This document shows positions 22,549 through 32,417 of a stretch of DNA of 32,715 bases, one piece after another. The stretch is from Polyangiaceae bacterium (GTDB lineage: Bacteria > Myxococcota_A > Polyangia > Polyangiales > Polyangiaceae): positions 1-32,715 of the forward strand of contig JADLEQ010000111.1 of the NCBI GenBank assembly GCA_020846005.1. The letters are read 5' to 3'. The notes below the pieces were generated by a model that did not search any database, had not been told where the DNA came from, and saw only the letters and a list, made by a program, of their open reading frames with translations. The number at the start of each line of letters is the position of its first letter. Within the stretch, counting starts at the first letter, position 1. The position numbers were made by a program, and so were the translations under genes.

Positions 22549-22554
22549 TAGGAT
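22549..22554 (+). promoter_or_regulatory. Candidate -10 of the plsC gene
   Basis: taggat lies exactly 7 nt before the ATG at 22562. No -35 is recognised. It lies in the 83-bp gap between divergent genes. Confidence 0.4.
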
Positions 22555-22561
22555 GCCGCCG

Positions 22562-23266
22562 ATGTCGATCCCCCTCGTCGCGGCCGCCATCGCGGAGACC
22601 GGGCGCATCTCCATCCCGACGCTGGCCGACTCCATCCGCGGCCGGCTCACGATGGAGGCGTCGGATCACCGGCTCGAGTCGTGGTCGTCCCGGCTGCTCC
22701 GCCTCGCGCGCGTCGAGCTCGACGTCGAGGGGCTCGAGCACGCGCGCGCGGGACGCGCCTGGGTCATCATGAGCAACCACCAATCGCACTACGACATCCC
22801 TGTGCTCTTCCAGGCGCTCCCGGTCCGGATGCGCATGATCACCAAGACGGAGCTGTTCCGCATCCCGATCTTCGGCCGCGCGATGCGCGCGGCCGGCTTC
22901 GTCGAGGTCGACCGGTCGAACCGCTCGCAGGCGCTCGACGCCCTCCGCCACGCGCGGACGGCGCTCGAGGGCGGCACGAGCATCTGGATCGCGCCGGAGG
23001 GCACGCGTAGCCGCACGGGTGAGCTCGGCGCCTTCAAGAAGGGCGGCTTCCACCTCGCCGTGGACGCCGCAGCGGACATCCTCCCCGTCACCCTGCTCGG
23101 CACGCGGGAGATCCTCCCGGCGGGGACCCTCGCGATCCGCCGCGGCGCCCGGGTGCGGGTCGTCGTGGGCGCCCCGCTGGCGGCCGGTGCGTACGGCCGC
23201 CCGCGGCTGGAGGAGCTCATGGCGGACGTGCGGCGCGCGATCGCGGGCCCGCTCGCTCGGCCCTGA
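22562..23266 (+). CDS. 1-acyl-sn-glycerol-3-phosphate acyltransferase (PlsC family)
   Basis: 234-residue membrane-associated acyltransferase of the PlsC family, which makes phosphatidic acid from lysophosphatidic acid and acyl donors. Motif I is NHQSHYD (H73, D78, the HX4D pair), motif III is EGTRS (146-150), and the region MITKTELFRIPIFGRAMRAA (92-111) has the KxEL..P..G block of the family. A late proline block (LPVTLLGTREILPAG) matches motif IV. The start is taken at 22562 because it fits the candidate promoter; an in-frame ATG at 22553 adds three residues. It is divergent from the AgmX-like gene. It could also acylate other lysophospholipids. Confidence 0.92.
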   Translation: MSIPLVAAAIAETGRISIPTLADSIRGRLTMEASDHRLESWSSRLLRLARVELDVEGLEHARAGRAWVIMSNHQSHYDIPVLFQALPVRMRMITKTELFRIPIFGRAMRAAGFVEVDRSNRSQALDALRHARTALEGGTSIWIAPEGTRSRTGELGAFKKGGFHLAVDAAADILPVTLLGTREILPAGTLAIRRGARVRVVVGAPLAAGAYGRPRLEELMADVRRAIAGPLARP

Positions 23267-23281
23267 GCGCCGGGGCGCCGC

Positions 23282-24046
23282 TCATTCGGCGACGCGGCAC
23301 CACACCCGGACGACGACGCTCCCCTTCTCCGTCCACGGGGTCACGTCGATCCGGTCGACGGCGTCGAGCGACTCGACGGGGAGCCGCCGCAGGAGCCGCT
23401 CTCGGACGAACTCGCGCCGCGCGCTCTGCGACGCGAGCCGACCGAGATCGGCGCCGCGAACGACGAACGTGATCATCTCGAACACGTCGATCGCGCCCGC
23501 GGCGGCGCTCGGCGCCGCGCCGCCCTGCACCGCCGGCGACGCGGCGGCCGCCTTCGGCGGGGGCATGCTGTACCCACGCAGGGCTTGTCGCCGAGGATCC
23601 GGCACGCGGTCGCCGTAGTCGAGGGTGGTCATCGGCGTCCGCGGCGAGAGCGGCGCCGACTCGCCGGCCAGATCGGCGTCGATCGCCGCGAGCGTCTCGC
23701 GGCCGACCTGGCCGAGGCCGAGGGTGACCTCGGGCACGGACACCGCGACGGGCCGGATCCCGGACTCGAGCTCCTGCGCCCCGGCCGTGGTCGCCACGTC
23801 GACGAGCAGATCCGCCGTGATGGCGGCCAGCGTCTCCCGCCCGGCTTGCCCCTCGTGCACCTCGATCACCGGGCCGGCGTCGTCGCCTCCCGCGTCACCG
23901 AGCAGCGCCTCCGCGATCACGGCGAGCGTCTCGCGGCCGGCGTGCTGGTAGCTGGCGATCACCTCGGGCGCGGTCGCGGGCTGGGCGGCGCGCGGCCGCG
24001 AGGCGGGGCGGGGAGCCTTGGTCGGGCGGGGCGGGCGCTGGACCAC
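23282..24046 (-). CDS. GRETLA-repeat protein, function unknown
   Basis: 254-residue protein not recognised as a known family. After a basic Pro/Arg/Ala-rich start (1-26) come three repeats of about 25 residues at 27-51, 59-83 and 105-129, each with the core GRETLAxIxAxL (GRETLAVIAEALL, GRETLAAITADLL, GRETLAAIDADL) preceded by a Pro-Val-type strand and, in copies 2 and 3, Gln two residues before the Gly. Linkers between them are acidic. A Pro/Ala linker follows, and a C-terminal domain of about 70 residues (from AIDVFEMITFVVRGADLGRL) with mixed helix and strand and a final VRVWCRVAE strand. No signal peptide is apparent, so it is probably cytoplasmic. The repeats look like short helical docking motifs. 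It lies downstream of gltBD with a 39-bp gap. Start is a GTG. Confidence 0.7.
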   Translation of the reverse strand: MVQRPPRPTKAPRPASRPRAAQPATAPEVIASYQHAGRETLAVIAEALLGDAGGDDAGPVIEVHEGQAGRETLAAITADLLVDVATTAGAQELESGIRPVAVSVPEVTLGLGQVGRETLAAIDADLAGESAPLSPRTPMTTLDYGDRVPDPRRQALRGYSMPPPKAAAASPAVQGGAAPSAAAGAIDVFEMITFVVRGADLGRLASQSARREFVRERLLRRLPVESLDAVDRIDVTPWTEKGSVVVRVWCRVAE

Positions 24047-24085
24047 TACCCGCGCATGATGCCACGGATCCGGCCGCGCCGCGTG

Positions 24086-25510
24086 TCAGGGCAGCTCGGT
24101 CTCCCCCATCAGCCAGCGATCGGCCTCGCGCGCCGCGGAGCGGCCGTCCGCCAGCGCCCAGACGACGAGCGACTGCCCGCGCTGGCAGTCCCCGGCGGCG
24201 AAGACGCCCGGGACGCTGGTCATCCGGGTACGCCGGTCGACGCGGGCGTTGCCGCGGGCATCGAGTGCCACGCCGAGCTGCTCGAGCAGGCCGGCGCGCT
24301 CCGGGCGCACGAAGCCCATCGCGAGCAGGACCAGCTCCGCGGGGATCACGAGCTCCGTCCCCGGCATCCGCTCCGGGCGGCCGCCCACCAGGCGCACCCG
24401 CACCGCGTGGAGGCTGGTTACCGCCCCCCCCTTGCCTTCGAGGCGCTCGGTGAGGATGGAGAACTCCCGCTGGCCGCCCTCCTCGTGGGAGGACGACTCG
24501 CGGTACTGGAGCGGCCACGACGGCCACGGCGTCGTCGGCGAGCGCTCGTCCGGCGGTCGCGGCAGGAGCTCGAGGTTCGTCACGCTGCGGGCGCCCTGGC
24601 GGTGGGCCGTCCCGATGCAGTCGCTCCCGGTGTCCCCACCCCCGATCACGATCACGTGCTTGCCACCGGCGAGGATCGCGGCACCCTCGGGTACTGCGTC
24701 CCCCGCCACGCGGCGGTTCTCCTGTTCGAGGTAGTCCATCGCGAAGTGGACCCCGGCGAGCTCGCGCCCCGGCACCTCCAGGTCGCGCGGGACGCGCGCT
24801 CCGATCGCGAGGACCACCGCGTGGAACCGCTCACGCAGCGCGACCGCGTCGAGATCCCGGCCGACCTCCACGCCCGTCTCGAACCGCACGCCCTCGGCCC
24901 GCATCAGCTCGACGCGCCTCTGGACGACTCGCTTCTCCAGCTTGAAGTCCGGGATGCCATAGGTGAGCAGCCCTCCCAGGCGATCTGCGCGCTCGAAGAC
25001 CGTCACCTCGTGGCCGGCGCGGCGGAGCTGCTGCGCGGCGGAGAGGCCGGCCGGCCCCGACCCGACCACCGCGACGCGGCGCCCCGTCGCGCGGCGCGGC
25101 GGCCGCGGCACGACGAGCCCCGCCTCCCACGCCCGATCGGCGATCGTGCGCTCGATGAGCTTGATCCCGACGGGCTCGGCCCCGATGCCGAGCACGCACG
25201 CCGCCTCGCAGGGCGCCGGACACACGCGCCCCGTCACCTCGGGGAAGCCGTTCGTCGCGTGCAGCAGCGCGCTGGCGTCCGCCTCGCGGCCCTCGTAGCT
25301 CGCGTGGTTCCAGTCGGGGATGAGGTTCCCCAGCGGGCACCCGGTGTTGCAGAAGGGGATCCCGCAGTCCATGCACCGCGCCCCCTCCTGGCGCAGCGCC
25401 TCGGCGGAGATCGGCAGCTCGAGCTCCCGATGGTCCAAGATCCGCAGCTCGGGCGGACGCTTGGCGGCGTCGGTGCGCTCGTACTCGAGGAAGCCGGTGA
25501 TCTTGCCCAC
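24086..25510 (-). CDS. gltD: Glutamate synthase small subunit (GltD)
   Basis: 474-residue NADPH-dependent subunit that passes electrons to GltB for making glutamate from glutamine and 2-oxoglutarate. The N-terminal cluster cysteines C46, C49, C54 and C58 ([16 protein letters not shown]), and C97, C101 and C105 ([11 protein letters not shown]), are present. The FAD motif is [17 protein letters not shown] and the NADPH motif is [15 protein letters not shown], with a closing [18 protein letters not shown]. The length matches the family (about 470-490). Its GTG start lies one base after the gltB stop, so the pair is one operon. The N-terminus [11 protein letters not shown] is typical. Confidence 0.98.
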   Translation of the reverse strand: MGKITGFLEYERTDAAKRPPELRILDHRELELPISAEALRQEGARCMDCGIPFCNTGCPLGNLIPDWNHASYEGREADASALLHATNGFPEVTGRVCPAPCEAACVLGIGAEPVGIKLIERTIADRAWEAGLVVPRPPRRATGRRVAVVGSGPAGLSAAQQLRRAGHEVTVFERADRLGGLLTYGIPDFKLEKRVVQRRVELMRAEGVRFETGVEVGRDLDAVALRERFHAVVLAIGARVPRDLEVPGRELAGVHFAMDYLEQENRRVAGDAVPEGAAILAGGKHVIVIGGGDTGSDCIGTAHRQGARSVTNLELLPRPPDERSPTTPWPSWPLQYRESSSHEEGGQREFSILTERLEGKGGAVTSLHAVRVRLVGGRPERMPGTELVIPAELVLLAMGFVRPERAGLLEQLGVALDARGNARVDRRTRMTSVPGVFAAGDCQRGQSLVVWALADGRSAAREADRWLMGETELP

Positions 25511-25511
25511 G

Positions 25512-28500
25512 CTACGCCTTCGCCTCCGCGGCCACCACGGCCTCGTGGAGCGGATCCTCGAGGCCCCCCGGCGCGAGGCTCGCCCGGACCTGCTGCTCGA
25601 GCGCCCGCCGGTACTCCACCGGGACGACCTTCACGAATCGCCCGACCGCGGCCTCCCAGGCGCCGAGCAGCTCACGCGCCTTCGGGCTGCGCGTGCGGCG
25701 GACGTGCTCCTCGAGCAGCCGGGCCACCCACGCGGCGTCCTCGCCGTTCAACCCCTCGAGCTCGACCAGCCCCGGGTTCACCCGCTTCTCGAACGCGCCG
25801 TCCTCGTCGAGGACGTACGCGTACCCGCCGCTCATGCCGGCGCCGAAGTTCCTGCCCGTCCGCCCGATGACGAGGACGCGACCGCCGGTCATGTACTCGC
25901 ACCCGTGGTCGCCCACCCCTTCGACGACGGCGACCGCCCCGCTGTTGCGCACGCAGAACCGCTCGCCCGCCATCCCGCTGAAGAACGCCTTGCCGCTCGT
26001 CGCGCCGTAGAGCGCGACGTTGCCGATCAACACGCTCTGATCGGCGCGGAACGTCGCGCCACGCGGCGGCCGTACGGCGAGCGTCCCGCCCGAGAGCCCC
26101 TTGCCGACGTAGTCGTTCGCGTCGCCCTCGAGCGTCAGCTCCATGCCGGCCACGGCGAAGGCGCCGAAGCTCTGCCCGGCCGACCCGTGGAACGACAGCC
26201 GCACCGAGCCCCGCGGCAGCCCGCCCCCGCCGTGGCGCCGCGCGATCTCGCCCGCGAGCATCGCCCCGACCGTGCGCTGCGAGTTGCGGATCGGCAGCTC
26301 GAGCTGCACGTCCACCCCATCCCGGATCGCGGGCTCCGCGCTCGCGATGAGCTCGTGGTCCAGCGCGCCGGCGAGCCCGTGCTCCTGCTCGATCGTCTTG
26401 CACACCTCGACGCCGGGGCGCGCCTCGGCCGGCGCGAGCAAGTCCGAGAAGTCGAGGCGCGCGAGCTTCCAGTGAGTCGACTCGCGGACGCGCAGGCGGT
26501 CCGTCCGGCCCACCATCTCTCGGACGGTGCGGAAGCCGAGCGCCGACATGAGCCGGCGCAGGTGCTCCGCCACGTAGAACATGAAGCGGATCACGTGCTC
26601 GGGCTTCCCGGTGAACCGCTGGCGCAGGACGGGATCCTGGGTCGCCACGCCGACCGGGCAGGTGTTGAGGTGGCACTTGCGCATCATCACGCAGCCGCTC
26701 GCCACGAGCGGCGCGGTCGCGAAGCCGAACTCCTCCGCGCCGAGCAGCGCCGCGATGGCCACGTCCCGCCCGGTGCGGAGCTGGCCGTCGACCTGCAGGA
26801 CGACGCGCGATCGCAGGTCGTTCGCGACCAGCACCTGGTGAGCCTCGGCCAGGCCGAGCTCCCACGGGACGCCCGCGTGCTGGATCGAGGTGAGCGGCGA
26901 CGCGCCCGTCCCCCCGTCGTAACCGGAGACGAGGACCACGTCGGCGTGCGCCTTCGCCACCCCCGCCGCCACCGTGCCGACGCCAGCCTCCGCGACGAGC
27001 TTCACGCTGATCCGCGCCGACGGGCTCACGTTCTTCAGATCGAAGATGAGCTGCGACAGGTCCTCGATCGAGTAGATGTCGTGGTGAGGTGGAGGCGAGA
27101 TGAGGGTCACCCCCGGAGTGGAGTGGCGCGTGCGGGCGATGACCTCGTCCACCTTGTGGCCCGGGAGCTGGCCCCCCTCCCCGGGCTTCGCCCCCTGGGC
27201 GACCTTGATCTGGAGCTCCTCGGCGTTCACCAGGTAGTGAGTCGTGACGCCGAAGCGACCGCTGGCGACCTGCTTGATGGCGCTGCGCCGCCAGTCCCCG
27301 TTCTCGTCGCGGGCGAACCGCTCCGGCCGCTCCCCGCCCTCACCGGTGTTGCTGCGCCCGCCGATGCGGTTCATCGCGACCGCCAGCGTCTCGTGCGCCT
27401 CGGCGCTGATCGAGCCGAAGCTCATCGCGCCCGTGGCGAAACGCTTAACGATCTCGGTCGCCGCCTCGACCTCCTCGAGCGGCACCGGCTCGGCCGCCGG
27501 GACGAGCTCCCAGCCGCTCCGGAGGGTGATCGGCGAGTCGCCCTGCTCGTCGATCGCGCGCGCGTACGCCTCGTAGGAGCCGGAGTCCTCCAGGCGGACC
27601 GCCCGCTGCAGATCCGCGACCACGGCCGGACTCCACAGGTGCCGCTCGCCCTGCACTCGATAGGCATGGACGCCCCCTACGTCGAGGCGGAGCGGCGACG
27701 CGACCCCGCGCGGGTGTGCTCGGGCGTGGCGCCTCCGGATCTCCTCGGCGATCACGTCCAGATCGATCCCGCCGAGCCGCGAGGCGGTGCCGGTGAAGTA
27801 CCGCTCGACCAGCTCCGCCGACAGGCCGATCGCCTCGAAGATCTGCGCCCCCTGGTAGCTCTGCAGGGTGCTGATCCCCATCTTGCTCATCACCTTGAGC
27901 AGGCCCTTGTTCAGCGCCTTGATGTACTTCTGGATGGCCACCGCCGGTTCGGTGACCCCACCGATCGCGCCCTCGGCGACCATCGAACGCAGGCTCTCGA
28001 AGGCGAGATACGGGTTCACCGCGCCCGCGCCGTAGCCGGTGAGGAGACACACGTGGTGCACCTCCCGGGCCTCCCCCGTCTCGACGACGATGCCGACCTT
28101 CATGCGCGTGCCGTTGCGCATGAGGTGGTGATGTACGGCCGCCGTCGCGAGCAGGCTCGGGAGCGGCGCCATGTGCTCGTTGGTGCCGCGGTCGCTCAGG
28201 ATGACCAGCGAGTGGCCATTCAGCACCGCGAGCGATGCGAGCCGACAGAGCTCGTCGAGCGCGCTCTTGAGCCCCGCGGCGCCCTCCGCGACCGGGTAGA
28301 GCAGGGGCAAGGTCGGCGGCACCCGGAAGTGGACGAGGTGCGCGGTGCGGAGCTTGGCGACGTCCTCGTTCGTGAGGATGGGATGCTCCAGCTCGAGCAT
28401 CTGCACCTGGTCCGGCAGCTCGTAGAGGAGGTTCCCCTCGCCGCCGATGTAGCTCTTCAGGCTCATCACCAGCTCCTCGCGGATCGGGTCGATGGCCGGG

Positions 28501-30077
28501 TTGGTGACCTGGGCGAAGTGCTGCTTGAAGTAGTCGAAGAGGAGCGGATCCCGATCGCTCAGCACGGCGAGCGGGACGTCGGTGCCCATCGAGCCGACGG
28601 GCTCCTCCCCCTTCGCCCCCATGGGCCCCACGATCACGCGGAGCGTCTCATCCGTCCACCCGAAGGTGCGATGGCGCACCGTGAGGCTCTCCGGTTCCGT
28701 CCCGGTCGCGGTGGCGGGAGGCGCGTCGATGTCGGCCAGCGCGAGCTTGTTCTCACGGATCCACCGCGCGTAGGGCTTGCGCCGCGCGAGGGTGTCCTTC
28801 AGCTCGTCGTCCTCGACGATCCGGCGCTCGCCCAGATCGACGAGGAACATCCGCCCGGGCTCGAGCCGCCCCTTCCGCTCCACCTGCTCGGGCGGGACGT
28901 CGAGGACGCCCGTCTCCGACGCGAGGACGACGAGGCCGTCACGCGTCGTCATCCATCGCGCGGGGCGCAGTCCGTTCCGGTCGAGCAGGGCGCCGATCAG
29001 GCGGCCGTCCGTGAACGCCAGCGCAGCCGGGCCGTCCCACGGCTCGATCAGGGCGGAGTGGTACTCGTAGAAGGCGCGCCGCGCCTCGGACATCCGCGGA
29101 TCGTTCTGCCACGCCTCGGGGACCAGCATCATCATGACGTGCGGCAGCGAGCGCCCCGCCCGCAGGAGCAGCTCGACGACGTTGTCGAGCTGGGCCGAGT
29201 CGCTCCCGCCGGGCGCGATCGTCGGCAGCAGGTGCCGGAGATCCTCGGCGAAGACGTTGCCGTCGAAGAGCTGCTCGCGCGCCCGCATCCAGGCGGCGTT
29301 GCCGCGCACGGTGTTGATCTCGCCGTTGTGCGCCACGAAGCGGAACGGCTGCGCCAGCTCCCAGGTCGGGAACGTGTTGGTGCTGAAGCGCTGGTGCACG
29401 AGCGCGAGCGCGCTCGCGAAGCTCGGTGCGGCGAGATCCGGGTAGAACGCCACCAGCTGCTCGGCGAGGAGCAGCCCCTTGTAGACCACCGTGCGAGAGG
29501 ACAGGCTCGGGATGTAGAAGCGATCCCGCTCCGTGAGCCCGCTCTCCCGCACCGTGCGCTCCGCCCACTTGCGGATCACGAACAGCTTGCGCTCGAACTT
29601 CTCGGCGTCCCGAACGGCGGAGCCGACGAACACCTGCTTGATCACCGGCGCGCTCGCCCGGGCCATCGGCCCGAGCGCGGACTCGTCCACCGGCACCGTG
29701 CGCCAGCCGAGCAGCTTCTGGCCGACCCCGAAGATCTTGTCCTCCAGGATCTGCTGGCAGCGCCGCTGCTCCTTGGCGCCGCGAGGCAAGAACACCAAGC
29801 CTACGCCGTAGCTGCCGGGCTCCGGGAGGTGGATGCCCTTCTGCGCGCACTCCTCGCGGAGAAAGGCGTCCGGGACCTGCACGAGCAGACCCGCGCCGTC
29901 GCCGGTGAGCGGGTCACAGCCGCACGCGCCCCGGTGCACGAGGTTCAGCAGGATGCCGACGCCCTTCTCGACGATGTCGTGCGTGGGCGCGCCGTCGAGG
30001 CGCGCGACGAACCCCACGCCACAGGCGTCGTGCTCGTTCGTGGGGTCGTACAGGCCTCGGCGAGGCGGCAGCGGCAT
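25512..30077 (-). CDS. gltB: Glutamate synthase large subunit (GltB)
   Basis: 1521-residue glutamate synthase large subunit. After an 18-residue propeptide comes the amidotransferase nucleophile C19 (EHDACGVGF), which becomes the N-terminus after cleavage. Then follow the glutaminase domain, a central domain, the FMN-binding synthase domain ([20 protein letters not shown] and [11 protein letters not shown]), the [3Fe-4S] ligands C1129, C1135 and C1140 ([19 protein letters not shown]), and the C-terminal GXGXG-type beta-helix repeats ([20 protein letters not shown]). The ATG at 30077 has agga 8 nt upstream and gives the expected short propeptide; an ATG at 30140 would add 21 residues. gltD follows immediately. 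Codon use matches the neighbours. Confidence 0.98.
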   Translation of the reverse strand: MPLPPRRGLYDPTNEHDACGVGFVARLDGAPTHDIVEKGVGILLNLVHRGACGCDPLTGDGAGLLVQVPDAFLREECAQKGIHLPEPGSYGVGLVFLPRGAKEQRRCQQILEDKIFGVGQKLLGWRTVPVDESALGPMARASAPVIKQVFVGSAVRDAEKFERKLFVIRKWAERTVRESGLTERDRFYIPSLSSRTVVYKGLLLAEQLVAFYPDLAAPSFASALALVHQRFSTNTFPTWELAQPFRFVAHNGEINTVRGNAAWMRAREQLFDGNVFAEDLRHLLPTIAPGGSDSAQLDNVVELLLRAGRSLPHVMMMLVPEAWQNDPRMSEARRAFYEYHSALIEPWDGPAALAFTDGRLIGALLDRNGLRPARWMTTRDGLVVLASETGVLDVPPEQVERKGRLEPGRMFLVDLGERRIVEDDELKDTLARRKPYARWIRENKLALADIDAPPATATGTEPESLTVRHRTFGWTDETLRVIVGPMGAKGEEPVGSMGTDVPLAVLSDRDPLLFDYFKQHFAQVTNPAIDPIREELVMSLKSYIGGEGNLLYELPDQVQMLELEHPILTNEDVAKLRTAHLVHFRVPPTLPLLYPVAEGAAGLKSALDELCRLASLAVLNGHSLVILSDRGTNEHMAPLPSLLATAAVHHHLMRNGTRMKVGIVVETGEAREVHHVCLLTGYGAGAVNPYLAFESLRSMVAEGAIGGVTEPAVAIQKYIKALNKGLLKVMSKMGISTLQSYQGAQIFEAIGLSAELVERYFTGTASRLGGIDLDVIAEEIRRRHARAHPRGVASPLRLDVGGVHAYRVQGERHLWSPAVVADLQRAVRLEDSGSYEAYARAIDEQGDSPITLRSGWELVPAAEPVPLEEVEAATEIVKRFATGAMSFGSISAEAHETLAVAMNRIGGRSNTGEGGERPERFARDENGDWRRSAIKQVASGRFGVTTHYLVNAEELQIKVAQGAKPGEGGQLPGHKVDEVIARTRHSTPGVTLISPPPHHDIYSIEDLSQLIFDLKNVSPSARISVKLVAEAGVGTVAAGVAKAHADVVLVSGYDGGTGASPLTSIQHAGVPWELGLAEAHQVLVANDLRSRVVLQVDGQLRTGRDVAIAALLGAEEFGFATAPLVASGCVMMRKCHLNTCPVGVATQDPVLRQRFTGKPEHVIRFMFYVAEHLRRLMSALGFRTVREMVGRTDRLRVRESTHWKLARLDFSDLLAPAEARPGVEVCKTIEQEHGLAGALDHELIASAEPAIRDGVDVQLELPIRNSQRTVGAMLAGEIARRHGGGGLPRGSVRLSFHGSAGQSFGAFAVAGMELTLEGDANDYVGKGLSGGTLAVRPPRGATFRADQSVLIGNVALYGATSGKAFFSGMAGERFCVRNSGAVAVVEGVGDHGCEYMTGGRVLVIGRTGRNFGAGMSGGYAYVLDEDGAFEKRVNPGLVELEGLNGEDAAWVARLLEEHVRRTRSPKARELLGAWEAAVGRFVKVVPVEYRRALEQQVRASLAPGGLEDPLHEAVVAAEAKA

Positions 30078-30149
30078 GCGGCGGTCCTGCGGCGCCGGCC
30101 AGGGGGAGCGCGGGCGCGCCGGGCCGACGCGGCGGCTCATGAAGCCACG

Positions 30150-30169
30150 CCTTGACGCGTTGCGCAAGG
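30150..30169. other. Imperfect palindrome between gltB and a divergent lipoprotein gene
   Basis: ccttg (30150-30154) and caagg (30165-30169) flank a partly symmetric centre (acgcgttgcg). It lies in the 154-bp divergent gap, a position suited to an operator controlling gltB. No regulator is adjacent, so this is only a candidate. Confidence 0.3.
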
Positions 30170-30231
30170 GGAATCGTGCCCGGGGGCGCGCGCTGGACTC
30201 TCGGAAGCGGACTCTGCGAAGATGCGCGCCG

Positions 30232-30975
30232 ATGGCCTCGTCAGCTCCGTCCCCTCCGCTCGGTGTCGCGACCGCGCTCGTCGCGGCGCTGCTCGCCTGC
30301 AAGAAAGAAGCGCCGCCGGCGCCGGACCCGCCGCCGCCTCCGCCGGCGGCGTCCGCCGCGACGCGCTGCGGCCCCGGCATCGACGTGGACCCGGGCGCGG
30401 GGGAGTTCAAGCCGGCGGTCACCGCCTTCAAGGACAAGGACTACGCCACCACGCGCCGGCTCCTCGCCACGATGGCGGACAAATACCCGAAGAGCGCGAA
30501 GGTGCGCGTCTGGGCCGGCGACGCCCACCTCTACGAGAAGTCGACCGACGCCGCGGCTGATGCCTCCCTACCCTATTACAAGAGGGCGCTGGAGCTCCAC
30601 GCCGAAGGGTGCCCGCTCGACGAGGTGGAGCACTACTATCTGCTGCTCGGCATCGCGAACGCCTACCTGCGAAAGAGAGACGCGGCCAGCGCCGTCCCGC
30701 ACCTCGAGGACTCCGTCAAGCGCTGGCCCAACAGCGCGCAGGGCTTCTACGTGCTGGCGAGGGCGCAGTGCGGGGCCGGCAACGTCGAGGGCTGCCTCAC
30801 CTCGTTCGAGAAGGCCCTGACGGTCGCGAAGCGCGCGCAGCGCCCGGCGTTCCTGCGCACACACTACTCTCTCGACGACTGGATCCGCATGAGCGCCCGG
30901 CAGTCGGAGTTCGTGAAGTTGCGCCTCAACCCCGGCTACGCGAAGGCGATCCGGGAGGCGAAGAAGGACGACTGA
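30232..30975 (+). CDS. TPR-like lipoprotein
   Basis: 247-residue predicted lipoprotein. The signal ends in ALVAALLAC with C23 as lipidation site, followed by Lys and a Pro/Ala-rich linker. The remainder is helical with TPR-like spacing: FKDKDYATTRRLLATMADKY, PKSAKVRVWAGDAHLYEK, YYKRALELHAEG, YYLLLGIANAYLRKRDAASA, HLEDSVKRWPNSAQGFYVLA and GCLTSFEKALTVAKRA, so a protein-protein scaffold at the membrane is likely. No catalytic motif was seen. It precedes tatB by 84 bp and may be transcribed with the tat genes. The ATG at 30232 is chosen because it starts the signal peptide. Confidence 0.8.
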   Translation: MASSAPSPPLGVATALVAALLACKKEAPPAPDPPPPPPAASAATRCGPGIDVDPGAGEFKPAVTAFKDKDYATTRRLLATMADKYPKSAKVRVWAGDAHLYEKSTDAAADASLPYYKRALELHAEGCPLDEVEHYYLLLGIANAYLRKRDAASAVPHLEDSVKRWPNSAQGFYVLARAQCGAGNVEGCLTSFEKALTVAKRAQRPAFLRTHYSLDDWIRMSARQSEFVKLRLNPGYAKAIREAKKDD

Positions 30976-31059
30976 CCTTGCGCGATCGACGCCCCCCCGG
31001 CCCCGTGGGCCGCCCGCGCGTTGCCGGGGCGCCGGGGGCGCGCTAGCGATCGCCGCCCC

Positions 31060-31482
31060 GTGTTCGGCATCTCCTTCACCGAGCTGGTGGCGATCGCGGT
31101 CATCGCGCTGGTGTTCGTCGGCCCGCAGAAGCTGCCGGGCATGCTGCGGACGCTGGGCGAGTACATGGTGAAGCTCCGCCGCTTGACGAGCGAGGTCCGC
31201 CAGCAGACGGGCATCGACGACCTGCTCCGCCAGGAGGGCATCGAGGGAGGGCTCACGGAGCTCCGGGGCATCCTCCGCGGGGAGCTCCCCTACCGACCCT
31301 CGGCGCGGGGGCGGGCCGACTCGGATCCGTACGCGGACGAGCCGGTCCTCGATCCGACCCGCGAGTACCCCGTGGAGGGTCCGGACGCCGCCGAGGCGCT
31401 GCCCGACGATCTGGTCGACGACGAAGACCTGGCGCCTGCGGCACCGGCTCCCCCCGAGCCCCGGCGAGCCGAGGAACCGTGA
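31060..31482 (+). CDS. tatB: Sec-independent translocase protein TatB (TatA/B family)
   Basis: 140-residue Tat component. One N-terminal transmembrane helix (FGISFTELVAIAVIALVFVG, from residue 2) is followed by the hinge GPQKLPG, an amphipathic helix (MLRTLGEYMVKLRRLTSEVR) and a long acidic Pro-rich tail. TatB proteins bind precursors together with TatC. The length and extended tail favour TatB over TatA, but no separate tatA is visible in the window. The GTG start at 31060 fits the helix position; tagcga lies 10 nt upstream. The tatC GTG overlaps the stop by 4 bp. Confidence 0.9.
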   Translation: MFGISFTELVAIAVIALVFVGPQKLPGMLRTLGEYMVKLRRLTSEVRQQTGIDDLLRQEGIEGGLTELRGILRGELPYRPSARGRADSDPYADEPVLDPTREYPVEGPDAAEALPDDLVDDEDLAPAAPAPPEPRRAEEP

Positions 31483-32312
31483 GCCGCGCCGACCGAGCCC
31501 GCGCCGACCCGCCCGCGCCGGACGAGCCCGGCACGATGACGTTCTGGGAGCACCTCGAGGAGCTGCGGGCGCGCATCGTGAAGATGCTGCTCGCGTTCGC
31601 GCTCGGCGCGGGGGTGGCGTGGGTGTTCCGGGAGGAGCTCCTGCTCCTCGTCACTCAGCCCTTCCTGGACGCGTGGGCGAAGAGCGACCTCTCGACCAAA
31701 GCCTCCCTTCACTTCCCCGCGCCGACCTCCCTCTTCGTCGCGTACCTCAAGCTCGCCTTCCTGGGCGGCGGGCTGCTCGCGTTCCCGCTCATGCTCTGGC
31801 AGGTGTGGGCGTTCGTCGCGCCAGGGCTCTACACCAAGGAGAAGCGCCTGGCGGTGCCGTTCGTCCTGGCATCGTGCGCGCTCTTCGCGGGTGGGGGGCT
31901 GTTCGGCTTCAAGTTGGCGTTCCCGCTCGCGTTTCAGTTCCTCCTGGGCATGGGTGGGCCGGTCGCCGGCTCGAGCTTCGAGGTGACGCCGACCGTCATG
32001 ATCCAGGACTACCTGGATTTCGTCCTGCAGATGCTCCTCGCGTTCGGCATCGCGTTCGAGCTGCCGGTGCTCATCTTCTTCCTGGCCCTCGCGGGGGTTG
32101 TCGACCATGTGAAGCTCATCCGCTTCTTCCGGTACTTCGTGGTCGTGGCGTTCGTCGTGTCAGCGATCGCGACGCCACCCGACGTGACGAGCCAGCTCCT
32201 GCTCGCGATCCCGCTCTGCGTTCTGTACGCGCTCGGGGTCGGGGTCGCGTGGCTCGTGACCCGGTCCCGCCGCGTCGCGGACAAGCGCGCAGACCGGCTC
32301 GGCGAGGACTGA
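31479..32312 (+). CDS. tatC: Sec-independent translocase protein TatC
   Basis: 277-residue six-helix inner-membrane protein, the receptor of the twin-arginine translocase. The cytoplasmic N-terminus has MTFWEHLEELRARIV (20-34), matching the family's conserved HLxELRxR motif. Six hydrophobic segments follow, with the conserved P...F..Y.K-type periplasmic/second-helix region FPAPTSLFVAYLKLAFLGGG, an APGLYTKEKR cytoplasmic loop and the SAIATPPDVTSQLLLAIPLC segment. The GTG start overlaps tatB; a Met at residue 20 is an alternative start at 31536. Its substrates would include the Tat-signal SRPBCC protein encoded at 19122. Confidence 0.97.
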   Translation: MSRADRARADPPAPDEPGTMTFWEHLEELRARIVKMLLAFALGAGVAWVFREELLLLVTQPFLDAWAKSDLSTKASLHFPAPTSLFVAYLKLAFLGGGLLAFPLMLWQVWAFVAPGLYTKEKRLAVPFVLASCALFAGGGLFGFKLAFPLAFQFLLGMGGPVAGSSFEVTPTVMIQDYLDFVLQMLLAFGIAFELPVLIFFLALAGVVDHVKLIRFFRYFVVVAFVVSAIATPPDVTSQLLLAIPLCVLYALGVGVAWLVTRSRRVADKRADRLGED

Positions 32313-32417
32313 GGCCGCGGCGACCCGCCGCCCGACCCCCAGCGCCGGGCGCGCCGATGAGTCGCCCTGCGCCCCGCGCGCCAGCGCACGCAGGCGCGCC
32401 AGTGCCACGCCCCCTCC

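Noticed and set aside
23585-25870. 761-codon plus-strand frame opposite the GRETLA gene and gltD
   Set aside because: Arg/His/Pro-rich antisense shadow of well supported genes.
25320-30155. 1611-codon open frame on the plus strand opposite gltB and the start of gltD
   Set aside because: Very high GC leaves few stop codons. The translation is Arg/His/Asp/Leu-rich with no domain, and it runs antiparallel to two unmistakable genes.
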